Source: an uncultured Oscillospiraceae bacterium
GTDB lineage: Bacteria; Bacillota; Clostridia; Oscillospirales; Ruminococcaceae
DNA: 7,262 bases
NCBI GenBank assembly: GCA_910579125.1
Contig: CAJTTH010000049.1
Location: forward strand, 1 to 7,262
Direction: 5' to 3'
The position numbers and the translations under genes were made by a program. The notes beneath the pieces are model-generated. The model was not told the DNA's origin, searched no databases, and was given only the letters and a program-made list of their open reading frames with translations. Below are positions 1 through 6,966 of this stretch, piece after piece. Position 1 is the first letter of the stretch, and each line of letters begins with the position of its first letter.

Positions 1-583
1 TTGATGAGCTTTCGGGTTCAGAGCTTGTCGAATTGCTCGATTGCGGCGGTTTAGAGGTTTCACTGCTGCTCGACGAATCAACAGGCTCGTGCGTATCGCT
101 TGAACTAGGAGTGCTCTGCGGCGTTGACGAGCTTTGAGGCAAGGAATTGTCGCCTTCGATGTATCCGGGGGGATATTCCTCGGGAGGTATCGTCGACGCG
201 GGTATCTCCGCCTCGCCGCCGCCAAAAACCTCGGACGACGTTGAACTTGAACTGTTGATAGTATCCGGGTCGGGGAGCTTTTCGGTCAGGCTGCCCGGCG
301 TGAATATTGAACTTACGGGGCGCTGCGCGAGTGTCGGTTGTCCGAAACCGAGCGTATTCAGCGGCGTAGTAACGTCCGCGGAGGACGTAGACGGCGGTGT
401 AATAAGGTTGTCGGGTGTCAGGAAGTCCTGAGTTCCTTGACCGTTATGCTCGTTTTCGTTCTCGGAGGGCTTTACGACAGCGCTGCTGTCAACGCCCGCA
501 ACGCCCATTACTCCGCAGGTGAACAGATATATGTTGCAGATGCAGAGCGCCGCAATAATTTGCACAAGAGATAGTTTTTTCAT
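1..583 (-). CDS. Exported Ser/Thr/Pro-rich protein, C-terminus beyond the window
   Basis: The frame opens at ATG 583-581 and stays open for 194 codons to the window edge, so the gene is cut at its 3' end. It begins MKKLSLVQIIAALC, a positively charged start followed by a hydrophobic stretch to about residue 30: a Sec signal peptide or a membrane anchor. LFTC (20-23) is a poor lipobox because Thr precedes the Cys. From about residue 36 the chain is hydrophilic and disordered-looking, with Ser, Thr, Pro, Asn and Glu dominating and Ser runs increasing from residue 110 onward. No folded domain is recognised in the visible part; such stretches act as spacers that extend a domain away from the membrane or wall. 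The ATGA overlap with the third sortase gene implies coupled expression; GGAGG sits 13 nt upstream, a long spacing. A sorting motif cannot be judged because the end is missing. Confidence 0.8.
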   Translation of the reverse strand, partial: MKKLSLVQIIAALCICNIYLFTCGVMGVAGVDSSAVVKPSENENEHNGQGTQDFLTPDNLITPPSTSSADVTTPLNTLGFGQPTLAQRPVSSIFTPGSLTEKLPDPDTINSSSSTSSEVFGGGEAEIPASTIPPEEYPPGYIEGDNSLPQSSSTPQSTPSSSDTHEPVDSSSSSETSKPPQSSNSTSSEPESSS

Positions 584-1704
584 GATTCTTCGTAGTCCTC
601 CGGCTTATCTTCCAGTCCGTTCTCTCCGATATATTCGTCAAGCCCCTTGACAAGCGAGGTATCCCACGTTCTGCCGTTCCAGAGCTGTCCGAATATCTCA
701 TAATACGTCTCGAAAAATTTAACGCTGTCCTTTTCGCTTATCCTTTCAACATCGACCTCGGGATTCTCGTTCGGGCGAACCTTCCGCGCGACTACAACAA
801 GCCGCAAGTCAAGCCCCGTGTCCTGGTCGCAGGTTGAGAGAGTGAGGAACTCATCGCCGTATTCCACATCGACGCCCATATCATAATAGCTGCGGTCGCC
901 GCACTCCAGCACAAAATCGTAAAACTCCGAACGGCTGTTGAAATAATTCGTTCCCGTATAGTCAAAGACCTCGCCGTGTTCCGTTGAGATGTTCGTGACA
1001 AATACCGAAAATATTTTGTACTTGTTGTTGCTGTACAGTGTGTTGAAATCTATAACCGGGGAGAGCTTTAAGAAGTTGATGTCGCGCTTGAAATTCATAA
1101 GCGCCGAGAATTGATATTTGTACAGCATATTATGCCCGTAGATAACGGTGTTGTGCGGCATTTCGTCGGGACCTATCGGTCCGCGGTAGTCCGCGAAAAG
1201 CGTACCGGAGAACTCGTATTCCTTGTTGAAGTTCGTGTGCAGATAGTCGTCGTTGTTGTCGGTCTGCATAACGGGGTAGTCGATGTTCGTTCCGGGAACG
1301 CTCAGCCAGCCGATAAAGTCTTTGTTCTCATTGTAGAGCGACGCATATTCCTCGTTGATAGTGCCCTGCGGCAGCTGCTGTATCTGCTCCTGCGTGGGCG
1401 CTTTGTTTTTCAGATCGACAATGTACGATTCCGTCGCGAGAATTTGTCCGTCGCTGTCGACCGCCATCTGCGAACCGAGCCTGCTGTACTGCAGATAATG
1501 CGCGGCGATAAGAACCACTGCGACTATCAGCACTATAAGCGCGGCAAGAAAAACGATCTTTCGCAGAATTTCATTGGTGCTGTCGCCCTTACACGGAAAA
1601 AGCCCCGATACTATGCTGTTCCAGATGCTCTGCTTTTTCCTCTTTTTCCTTTTTTTGCCGTTCTTTTTTCCCTGAGGAGCAAGCCCCATATCCATTTCCG
1701 CCAT
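580..1704 (-). CDS. srtB: Class B sortase, third of three tandem copies
   Basis: A 374-residue membrane-anchored sortase. A very basic cytosolic segment (KKNGKKRKKRKK, 13-24) and the juxtamembrane motif FPCKGDSTNEILRK (36-49) precede a membrane helix at about 50-71. Unlike the other two copies, its outer linker is not Ser-rich. Catalytic residues are His191 in YGHNM, Cys292 in LSTC, Arg301 in LRLVVVARKV, with only 9 residues between Cys and Arg. A 73-residue tail follows, with WNGRTW at 342-347 and an acidic end (EDKPEDYEES). Its TGA overlaps the start of the exported Ser-rich protein as ATGA, so the two are probably translated together, which makes that protein the best guess for a partner or substrate. 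The sequence coding the basic segment is rich in A-runs, including A7. Confidence 0.93.
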   Translation of the reverse strand: MAEMDMGLAPQGKKNGKKRKKRKKQSIWNSIVSGLFPCKGDSTNEILRKIVFLAALIVLIVAVVLIAAHYLQYSRLGSQMAVDSDGQILATESYIVDLKNKAPTQEQIQQLPQGTINEEYASLYNENKDFIGWLSVPGTNIDYPVMQTDNNDDYLHTNFNKEYEFSGTLFADYRGPIGPDEMPHNTVIYGHNMLYKYQFSALMNFKRDINFLKLSPVIDFNTLYSNNKYKIFSVFVTNISTEHGEVFDYTGTNYFNSRSEFYDFVLECGDRSYYDMGVDVEYGDEFLTLSTCDQDTGLDLRLVVVARKVRPNENPEVDVERISEKDSVKFFETYYEIFGQLWNGRTWDTSLVKGLDEYIGENGLEDKPEDYEES

Positions 1705-1713
1705 TATTGATGT

Positions 1714-1720
1714 TCCTTTC
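1714..1720 (-). promoter_or_regulatory. Ribosome binding site deciding the start of the third sortase
   Basis: Minus-strand GAAAGGA lies 9 nt before the ATG at 1704-1702. The frame can be extended to a TTG at 1755, but that codon sits at the edge of the inverted-repeat loop and has no ribosome site, so the ATG at 1704 is preferred. Confidence 0.75.
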
Positions 1721-1731
1721 AGATAGCCGAG

Positions 1732-1769
1732 GAACCTATCCGCTGCTTTTTGCAAGAGCGGATAGGTTC
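1732..1769 (-). repeat. Perfect 13-bp inverted repeat between sortases two and three
   Basis: GAACCTATCCGCT (1732-1744) and AGCGGATAGGTTC (1757-1769) are exact reverse complements separated by 12 nt. In the minus-strand transcript they form a 13-bp stem with a loop containing AAAAA. No T-run follows the stem in the transcript direction; instead a T-run precedes it. It therefore does not look like an intrinsic terminator. It ends about 12 nt before the ribosome site of the third sortase. A role in mRNA processing, stability or translation of that gene is inference. Confidence 0.75.
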
Positions 1770-1814
1770 AAAAAGTAAATTCGTTAGTAAAATTGTTTGC
1801 GTCAATGCGAAAAA

Positions 1815-2948
1815 TTATCCGTCATAGCCGTAAATAATGTCTTCCTTCCAGCCTCTGCCTTCCCATTCGCCGTAGCCGATAAAGTTTTTGTAGTAAGCGT
1901 CGTAGAACTTCGGAGTGGGATTGTAGTACGCCTTTTCAACATCGACAGAGGGATCCTCGCCGTCGCGTACTTCGCGCGCTATGATTACCCAGCGCAGCTG
2001 AGCCTCGCCGTTGCCAATGTTGGGCGTACCGTAGCCCCATGAGCAGGTGGACAGCGTGATGAGGTTGTCGCCGTACTTGAGATCAACGTCGGGGTTGATG
2101 AACGTGGAGCGGTCAAGGACTTCCGCGCAGAAATTGTCGAATTCCGACTTGGTCTCAAAGTTGCGTATCATGTGGTACGGGAATACCTCGCCGTATTCCT
2201 CCTCAACATTGACAAGCATACCGCCGAAGATCTTGTAGGTGGATTCCTTGTACAGCGTATTGAACGTTATAGTCGGGAAACGCTTGTAGATGCTGATGTT
2301 CGTGGGATCGCCCGTCGACATTGAGTAGTTGCAGTAGTCGAAGAGCTGACCGAAGTATTCGCCGGTTCCCATATTATGACCGTAGATGACGATGTTAGCG
2401 GGTCTCTCGGTCGCCGTTACGGGAGCGTGGTAGTCTGCGTAGAGCGCGCCCGCTCTGCTGGGGTTGCCGTCGAAGTCGTGTTCGAGGTAGTATTCGTTGT
2501 CGTCGGTCTGCAATACGGGCAGGTCAACGATCGTGCGCTCGCTGTCGGCAATGGTTATCCAGCCGATAGTGTCGTTGTTGAGCGCGTAGATGTCTTTAAG
2601 AGAGGGGAGCATCTCCGCGGGCTGCGACTGCGTGCTGTTATTGGAGTTTTCGTCGCCGGAGCTGATGACGACCGAGGTGTCGCCCGATGTGCTGCCCGAA
2701 TTGGTGCTTGAAACATTCGAGTTTGAGCCGCCATTGTGATATATGCTGTTAAGCTCGCTGTTGCGTTGATTGTCTTCCGCCTGAGTAACGCCGTTGATAA
2801 TGAGTATCGTAACGGTAACGATAAGCACTATCGCCGCCGCCAAAAAGATCAGCTTTCTGATCTTCTCGGCGGGCTTGTCGCCTTCCCACGGAATAAGGTA
2901 TTTTGCAACGCGCAGAAGCACGCTTTCTTTTTCTTCATAATTAGCCAT
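1815..2948 (-). CDS. srtB: Class B sortase, second of three tandem copies
   Basis: A membrane-anchored cysteine transpeptidase of 377 residues. It has a short cytosolic part (1-32), a membrane helix (about 33-52), an outer linker rich in Ser, Asn, Gly and Thr (about 72-108), and a sortase domain from about 115. The active site is complete: His191 in YGHNM, Cys302 in LSTC, Arg319 in LRWVIIAREV. The Cys-to-Arg spacing is 17 residues, the longest of the three, owing to a Gly/Asn-rich insertion (SWGYGTPNIGNGEAQ) in the beta7-beta8 loop. A 58-residue tail follows the Arg and carries WEGRGW at 362-367. The cytosolic motif IPWEGDKPAEKIRK (19-32) matches its two neighbours. It starts 38 nt after the first sortase and is followed by a 110-nt gap. 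Its target is unknown. Confidence 0.93.
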   Translation of the reverse strand: MANYEEKESVLLRVAKYLIPWEGDKPAEKIRKLIFLAAAIVLIVTVTILIINGVTQAEDNQRNSELNSIYHNGGSNSNVSSTNSGSTSGDTSVVISSGDENSNNSTQSQPAEMLPSLKDIYALNNDTIGWITIADSERTIVDLPVLQTDDNEYYLEHDFDGNPSRAGALYADYHAPVTATERPANIVIYGHNMGTGEYFGQLFDYCNYSMSTGDPTNISIYKRFPTITFNTLYKESTYKIFGGMLVNVEEEYGEVFPYHMIRNFETKSEFDNFCAEVLDRSTFINPDVDLKYGDNLITLSTCSWGYGTPNIGNGEAQLRWVIIAREVRDGEDPSVDVEKAYYNPTPKFYDAYYKNFIGYGEWEGRGWKEDIIYGYDG

Positions 2949-2957
2949 AATATTATT

Positions 2958-2963
2958 ACCTCC
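2958..2963 (-). promoter_or_regulatory. Strong ribosome binding site of the second sortase
   Basis: Minus-strand GGAGGT lies 9 nt before the ATG at 2948-2946, within the 38-nt gap after the first sortase. It is the best Shine-Dalgarno match in the window. It suggests that this sortase is initiated independently rather than by coupling. Confidence 0.8.
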
Positions 2964-2986
2964 AAAAGTATTTTCAGCTTGTCATA

Positions 2987-4162
2987 TCAATAGCTCAGCA
3001 GCTTTGAACGGTCCCATACCGAGCCTTGCCAGCCCTCGTAGCGTTCGAGAACCTCATAGTAATAGTCAAACAGCTTTGCCTGATAGTTGCGTTCTGCGAC
3101 TGCGGTGTTGACTGAGGGGTCTTCTCCGTCGCGGACTTTTCTCGCGAATACGACCCAGCGCGTATCGACGGTGCGGTCAATAGGCCAGTAGCAGGTCGAC
3201 AGCGTAAGCAGCTCATCGCCGTATGTGAGATCGACGTCGGTGAAGAACCAGCTTCTGTCCATTATCTCGATAATGTAGTTGTTGAAATCGTCGGCGCTGT
3301 CGAAGCGCGTCTTGGTGATGTAGTCGAATACCTCTCCGTACTGTGATTCGGTGTTCGCGATAATTCCCGCGAAGATTTTGTAAACTGCGTTTCCGCCCTC
3401 GGGAGTAGCCATTTGTATGGTGGGGTGCGTTTTGTAGAACGACAGCGGCTCGGCATAGTCGTCGTCGGGAACGTAGTGCATTACGTAAGCGAAGAAGTCG
3501 CCGTTTGCCATATTGTGACCGAACAGTATCTTATTTTTGTCGTTCGGGTCGTTCCAGTCGTTGAGGTAGGTAGAGAAGACCGTTCCCGAAATGGATTCGT
3601 TTCCGTAGAAGTCGTGGTCGAGGTAGTAGGAATTATCTGTCGTCTGAACAACGGGGTTGTTGAGCTGCGTTCCCGTAAGTGATATCCACGCTTTAATGTC
3701 GGAGTTTATCTCCTTAAGCGGTTCCCAGCCGATATTCAGCGGCGAGTCTATAACGGGCGTGAGGTCAATCTCCTCGGGAACACGCGTGCCCGCCGAGGTC
3801 GCTATGGAGGGCGACGGGTGCGCTATGTGCGCGGGCTGACTGTAGCTGCTTGACGAACTCGGCGTAGACACTCCCGCAATACTGGCAAGACTGCTGTTCA
3901 CTTCGCCGCCCTTGTTCATGCTCGTTATCTGCCACACGAGGAACGCGACCGTTCCGATAAGCGCCGCGACCGCGAATATAAGAATTACCTTGCGCGCCTT
4001 TTCCGCACCCGAATCGCGCGAAGTGGGGAAAACCGCTGCGGCAAAACCGCCCTTTTTGGGTCTCTTGGACTGACTGCCTTTCTTGGGAGAACTCGATACG
4101 TCAGCGTCGAATTTATCAAGCGCGTAGTTTCTGTCGTTTCTGTTTCTGTTTGAATTAGCCAT
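2987..4162 (-). CDS. srtB: Class B sortase, first of three tandem copies
   Basis: A membrane-bound transpeptidase that cleaves a sorting motif in exported proteins and joins them to the cell wall or to another protein. The 391 residues comprise a basic Ser/Lys-rich cytosolic segment (1-57), a single membrane helix (about 58-77), a Ser/Pro-rich outer linker (about 89-125), and a sortase domain from about 145. Catalytic residues are His216 in FGHNM, Cys324 in LSTC, and Arg335 in TRWVVFARKV. The long insertion between the His and Cys strands (YKIFAGII through IMDRS) marks class B. After Arg335 come 56 more residues, with WQGSVW at 378-383, beyond where the S. aureus SrtB ends. Start ATG 4162 overlaps the CinA-domain stop (ATGGCTAA) and has AAGGGA upstream. 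The substrate is unknown; the symbol denotes the class, not orthology to the iron-regulated srtB. Confidence 0.93.
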   Translation of the reverse strand: MANSNRNRNDRNYALDKFDADVSSSPKKGSQSKRPKKGGFAAAVFPTSRDSGAEKARKVILIFAVAALIGTVAFLVWQITSMNKGGEVNSSLASIAGVSTPSSSSSYSQPAHIAHPSPSIATSAGTRVPEEIDLTPVIDSPLNIGWEPLKEINSDIKAWISLTGTQLNNPVVQTTDNSYYLDHDFYGNESISGTVFSTYLNDWNDPNDKNKILFGHNMANGDFFAYVMHYVPDDDYAEPLSFYKTHPTIQMATPEGGNAVYKIFAGIIANTESQYGEVFDYITKTRFDSADDFNNYIIEIMDRSWFFTDVDLTYGDELLTLSTCYWPIDRTVDTRWVVFARKVRDGEDPSVNTAVAERNYQAKLFDYYYEVLERYEGWQGSVWDRSKLLSY

Positions 4163-4667
4163 TTTCTTTCCCTTTCTTTATCTTGGCGAGCAGCATTTTC
4201 AGCGCTTTTTCCGCCGCCGCCGCTCTTATGTAGTCTCTGCCTTTGTTCTCAAATAAACATTTTTCGGAGGTGATCGAATTTCCGTCCGCGGCACAGATAT
4301 AGACCGTGCCGACGGGGTTCTCCTCCGAGCCGCCGGTCGGACCCGCTACGCCGCTTGTAGCGACCGCGATATCCGCGCCGGAAACCTTTAAGGCTCCCCT
4401 TGCCATTTCTTCGGCACATTTGATGCTGTATTCCGAAAAACGTCCGAGCGTATCATCACTCACCCCGAGGATCTCCCGCTTTATCCTGTTGGAATAGCTG
4501 CATATCCCCAGTTCGATGACAGCCGAGCTGCCCGATACCGCCGTCACCGCCGCCGAGATCATTCCTCCCGTACAGCTTTCCGCCGTTGATATCTTCAGTC
4601 CGCGCTCCGTACATTCTTTCACGATCTCATGCGCCAAATCGTTAATACTGTTATACATCTCCTTCAT
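4155..4667 (-). CDS. pncC: CinA C-terminal domain protein, putative NMN amidohydrolase
   Basis: Family members with shown activity deamidate nicotinamide mononucleotide to nicotinate mononucleotide, recycling the by-product of NAD-dependent DNA ligase. This 170-residue protein is the stand-alone domain; the N-terminal molybdopterin-binding-like half of full CinA is absent. TAESCTGG (28-35) holds the presumed catalytic serine, YSNRIKREILGV (58-69) is the conserved Lys-containing segment, and SGVAGPTGG followed by PVGTV (105-122) forms the conserved glycine-rich loop. The start at 4667 has no clear ribosome site and overlaps the thiI stop as TGATG, which suggests translational reinitiation. A second in-frame ATG at 4658 is preceded immediately by AAGGAG, too close to serve. 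It overlaps the first sortase by 8 nt. The family call is firm; the enzyme activity is by homology. Confidence 0.9.
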   Translation of the reverse strand: MKEMYNSINDLAHEIVKECTERGLKISTAESCTGGMISAAVTAVSGSSAVIELGICSYSNRIKREILGVSDDTLGRFSEYSIKCAEEMARGALKVSGADIAVATSGVAGPTGGSEENPVGTVYICAADGNSITSEKCLFENKGRDYIRAAAAEKALKMLLAKIKKGKENG

Positions 4668-5860
4668 CAGTCAAGAAACACCGTCTTTTCTCCGTACTTG
4701 AAGCGCTTTACCTCGATTTTCGCGACCGCCTCGTCTATCATCTTGTCGAAGTCGTAGGCTTTCTCAGCTTCGAGAATTTCCTCGATTTTCGGTCTTGTAC
4801 GCGGGTGCTTCGGCGAAAATACCGTACAGCAGTCCTCGTAAGGCATTATCGAGGTCTCGTAGGTACCTATCTTACGGGAGATCTCGGTGATCTCGATTTT
4901 GTCCATTCCTATGACAGGACGGAATATCGGCAGCTCGGCAGCCGCGTTTGTGCAGTTCAGCGCCTGAAGCGTCTGACTTGCGACCTGAGCCAAGCTCTCG
5001 CCCGTAATTATCGCGCCGTAGCCGTCTCTCGCGCATATCTTATTGGCGATCTTCACCATAAGTCTGCGCATAAGCACCGTGAAATACTGCTCGGGGCAGT
5101 TATCCCGCAGCGCCTCCTGAATTTCGGTGAACGGCACGCAATAAAAGATAATGTCGCCGCAGTACTCCGTCATTTCTTCGCAGAGCTTTTCGACCTTGAG
5201 CCGCGCTCTGTCGGACGTGTACGGCGGACTGACGTAATGAATACAGTCGACAACCAATCCGCGCTTTGCCATCATATAGCCCGCGACGGGGGAATCTATC
5301 CCGCCAGAGAGCATCAGAAGAGCCTTTCCGCTGCTGCCGACGGGCATTCCGCCCTGTCCGATGATCCGCTTTGCGGAGAGGTAAGCGCCGTTGTCGCGTA
5401 TTTCCAGTCGCACGGTGATCTCGGGTTCGTGAACATCCACTCCCAGATGAGGGAATGCGTCCAGAACCGCATCGCCGAGCTGCTGTTGTATATCGGGCGA
5501 TCTCATCGGGAACGTCTTGTCGGAGCGCTTAGCCTCGATTTTAAAGGTTTTCGCGTTTCCGAGAGCGTCCGCGAGATATTCGCCGAGACTGTCAACGACC
5601 GCCCGAAAATCCTTCGGGAACACGGCGCAGCGTTGTATCGCGCCAATTCCGAAAACCTTTTCAAGACTGCACACCGCCTCGTCGATATCCGCGCCGTCAA
5701 GCGGCTCGATATAGACCGTCGATTGTCTGCGGCTGTACTCAAATTTTCCGATTTTTTTCAGCCTGCGTTTTATATTTTTGAGGAGCATATCCTCAAAGGT
5801 GCTTTTGTTTTCCCCCTTGAGGGCAATTTCCCCGTATTTGACCAGTATAACTTCCGTCAT
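4667..5860 (-). CDS. thiI: tRNA 4-thiouridine synthase ThiI (no rhodanese domain)
   Basis: Adenylates uridine 8 of tRNA and replaces its oxygen with sulfur to give s4U; in some bacteria the protein also supplies sulfur for the thiamine thiazole. The 397 residues show an N-terminal ferredoxin-like region beginning VILVKYGEIALKG, a THUMP domain at roughly 60-165, then the PP-loop ATPase with SGGIDSPVA at 185-193 and TGESLAQVASQT (286-297) for ATP and substrate binding. YEDCCTVFSPKHPRTRP (341-357) contains the conserved cysteine (Cys344 or Cys345). The protein ends without the rhodanese domain found in the E. coli enzyme, which is usual in Firmicutes and implies direct sulfur delivery from the desulfurase encoded just upstream. 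AAAGGG lies 7 nt before its ATG. Its TGA overlaps the next gene's ATG by one base (TGATG). Confidence 0.96.
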   Translation of the reverse strand: MTEVILVKYGEIALKGENKSTFEDMLLKNIKRRLKKIGKFEYSRRQSTVYIEPLDGADIDEAVCSLEKVFGIGAIQRCAVFPKDFRAVVDSLGEYLADALGNAKTFKIEAKRSDKTFPMRSPDIQQQLGDAVLDAFPHLGVDVHEPEITVRLEIRDNGAYLSAKRIIGQGGMPVGSSGKALLMLSGGIDSPVAGYMMAKRGLVVDCIHYVSPPYTSDRARLKVEKLCEEMTEYCGDIIFYCVPFTEIQEALRDNCPEQYFTVLMRRLMVKIANKICARDGYGAIITGESLAQVASQTLQALNCTNAAAELPIFRPVIGMDKIEITEISRKIGTYETSIMPYEDCCTVFSPKHPRTRPKIEEILEAEKAYDFDKMIDEAVAKIEVKRFKYGEKTVFLD

Positions 5861-6966
5861 CTTCTGACCCTTTCGATCGTTCTTTTTATCTTTTCGCAGA
5901 GCGCGTCAAGCTCCTCGGCGGTATTGTCCGCGCAGAGCGAGACCCTCACCGCGCAGTCTGCGTCTTTGTCGGAAACTCCCAACGCGCCAAGCACTCCGCT
6001 TTTCTTTCCTTTTGAGCAAGCCGAGCCGCTTGAAACGTATATCCCGTCCTCTTCGAGAGAATGAAGCATAATTTCCGAACGCACTCCGCGCACGCTGAAG
6101 TTTATGATATTCGGAACGCAGTCCGCGCCCGAGTTTATTCCTATATTCTCCAATTCGGCTAACCTGTCAAGCAAATGCGCTTTAAGCTCCGCGAATTTCG
6201 CGGTATCGCCTTGGTAAGCCTTAACGGCGGCGTCAAAGCCCGCTATAAGCTCAACAGGCTCCGTACCCGAACGCAAGCCGCCCTGCTGACCGCCGCCGAG
6301 CATTATCGGGAGGATATTCTGCCCCTTTTTAATGAAAAGCGCTCCAATGCCTTTTGATGCATGGACTTTATGACCCGAAACGCTGATAAGGTCGCCGTCC
6401 AGCGGAACTTTGAGAAAACCCTGAACCGCGTCGATATGCACAATGGTTTTCGGGTTTTTCCGCTTGACCTCGCGGTACAGGCGCGGAACGTCGATCTTAA
6501 AGCCCGTTTCGTTATTCACCGCCATAGCGCTGAGCAGTGCGGTGTTTTCGTCGACTGCGTTGACGAGCGCCCCCGTGAAGTCCTCAAAGTCCTTCGGAGC
6601 TAGCCGCAGAACCTCGAACCCGTCCTCCTCGAACCGAATGAGTGTTTTCGCCACGGACGGGTGCTCGATAGCCGTAGACACGATCTTCCCCGCATGCGGA
6701 CGAAACCTGTGCATAGCGCCGAGGAGCGCGGTGTTGTTGCTTTCGGTAGCTCCCGAGGTAAATATTATCATGCCGTCAAGCGGAGTTTTCGCTCCCGAAA
6801 GCGCGGACAGTATTGTCCGCTTGGCGCGGGAAATTATTTGCAATGAATCCGTTCCCAATTTATGTAAGGAGCTTGCGTTACCGAACGCGCTTTCCATAGT
6901 ATCGCAGACCGCACGGCGGCATTCTTCGCAAGGCTTGGTTGTAGCTGCGTTATCCAGATATATCAT
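5857..6966 (-). CDS. Cysteine desulfurase (NifS/IscS-like, PLP enzyme)
   Basis: Converts L-cysteine to L-alanine and leaves a persulfide on its active-site cysteine for transfer to an acceptor; cytosolic and PLP-dependent. The protein is 369 residues, normal for the family. Visible landmarks are LDNAATT (4-10), the ATES segment (73-76), EHPS with His102 stacking on PLP, HIDAVQ with Asp179, SGHK with the Schiff-base Lys200, RSGTE (232-236), and SSGSACSKGK with the catalytic Cys317. RVSLCADNT near the end is the usual C-terminal family motif. The start at 6966 is chosen from the family N-terminus and the TAGGTG site. The gene overlaps thiI by 4 nt (ATGA), so the natural acceptor is ThiI, as for the dedicated NifZ-ThiI pair of Bacillus subtilis. 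Whether it also serves Fe-S assembly cannot be told from the window; no scaffold gene is present. Confidence 0.95.
   Translation of the reverse strand: MIYLDNAATTKPCEECRRAVCDTMESAFGNASSLHKLGTDSLQIISRAKRTILSALSGAKTPLDGMIIFTSGATESNNTALLGAMHRFRPHAGKIVSTAIEHPSVAKTLIRFEEDGFEVLRLAPKDFEDFTGALVNAVDENTALLSAMAVNNETGFKIDVPRLYREVKRKNPKTIVHIDAVQGFLKVPLDGDLISVSGHKVHASKGIGALFIKKGQNILPIMLGGGQQGGLRSGTEPVELIAGFDAAVKAYQGDTAKFAELKAHLLDRLAELENIGINSGADCVPNIINFSVRGVRSEIMLHSLEEDGIYVSSGSACSKGKKSGVLGALGVSDKDADCAVRVSLCADNTAEELDALCEKIKRTIERVRR

Noticed and set aside
515..526. Lipoprotein signal in the exported Ser-rich protein
   Set aside because: LFTC has Thr at the residue before Cys, where Gly, Ala or Ser is expected, so lipidation is not supported.
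147..574. Two plus-strand frames opposite the exported Ser-rich gene
   Set aside because: The minus-strand frame has an ATGA-coupled start, a signal-like N-terminus and a consistent Ser/Pro-rich composition; the plus frames have none of these.
1111..1710. Plus-strand frame of 199 codons opposite the third sortase
   Set aside because: Antisense to a clear class B sortase with an intact active site; no ribosome site or family signature seen.
1705..1755. TTG start for the third sortase at 1755
   Set aside because: No ribosome site; the codon lies at the edge of the hairpin loop, while ATG 1704 has GAAAGGA at 9-nt spacing.
1732..1769. Inverted repeat as an intrinsic terminator
   Set aside because: In the transcript direction the stem is followed by CTCGGC, not a T-run. 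On the plus strand it is followed by A residues.
1770..1814. Internal promoter before the third sortase (TTGACG on the minus strand)
   Set aside because: No acceptable -10 box is found at 16-18 bp spacing.
4805..6064. Long open frame on the plus strand (419 codons)
   Set aside because: It lies opposite thiI and the desulfurase, both of which carry complete family motifs. Its translation shows no recognisable domain and is rich in residues typical of antisense shadows.
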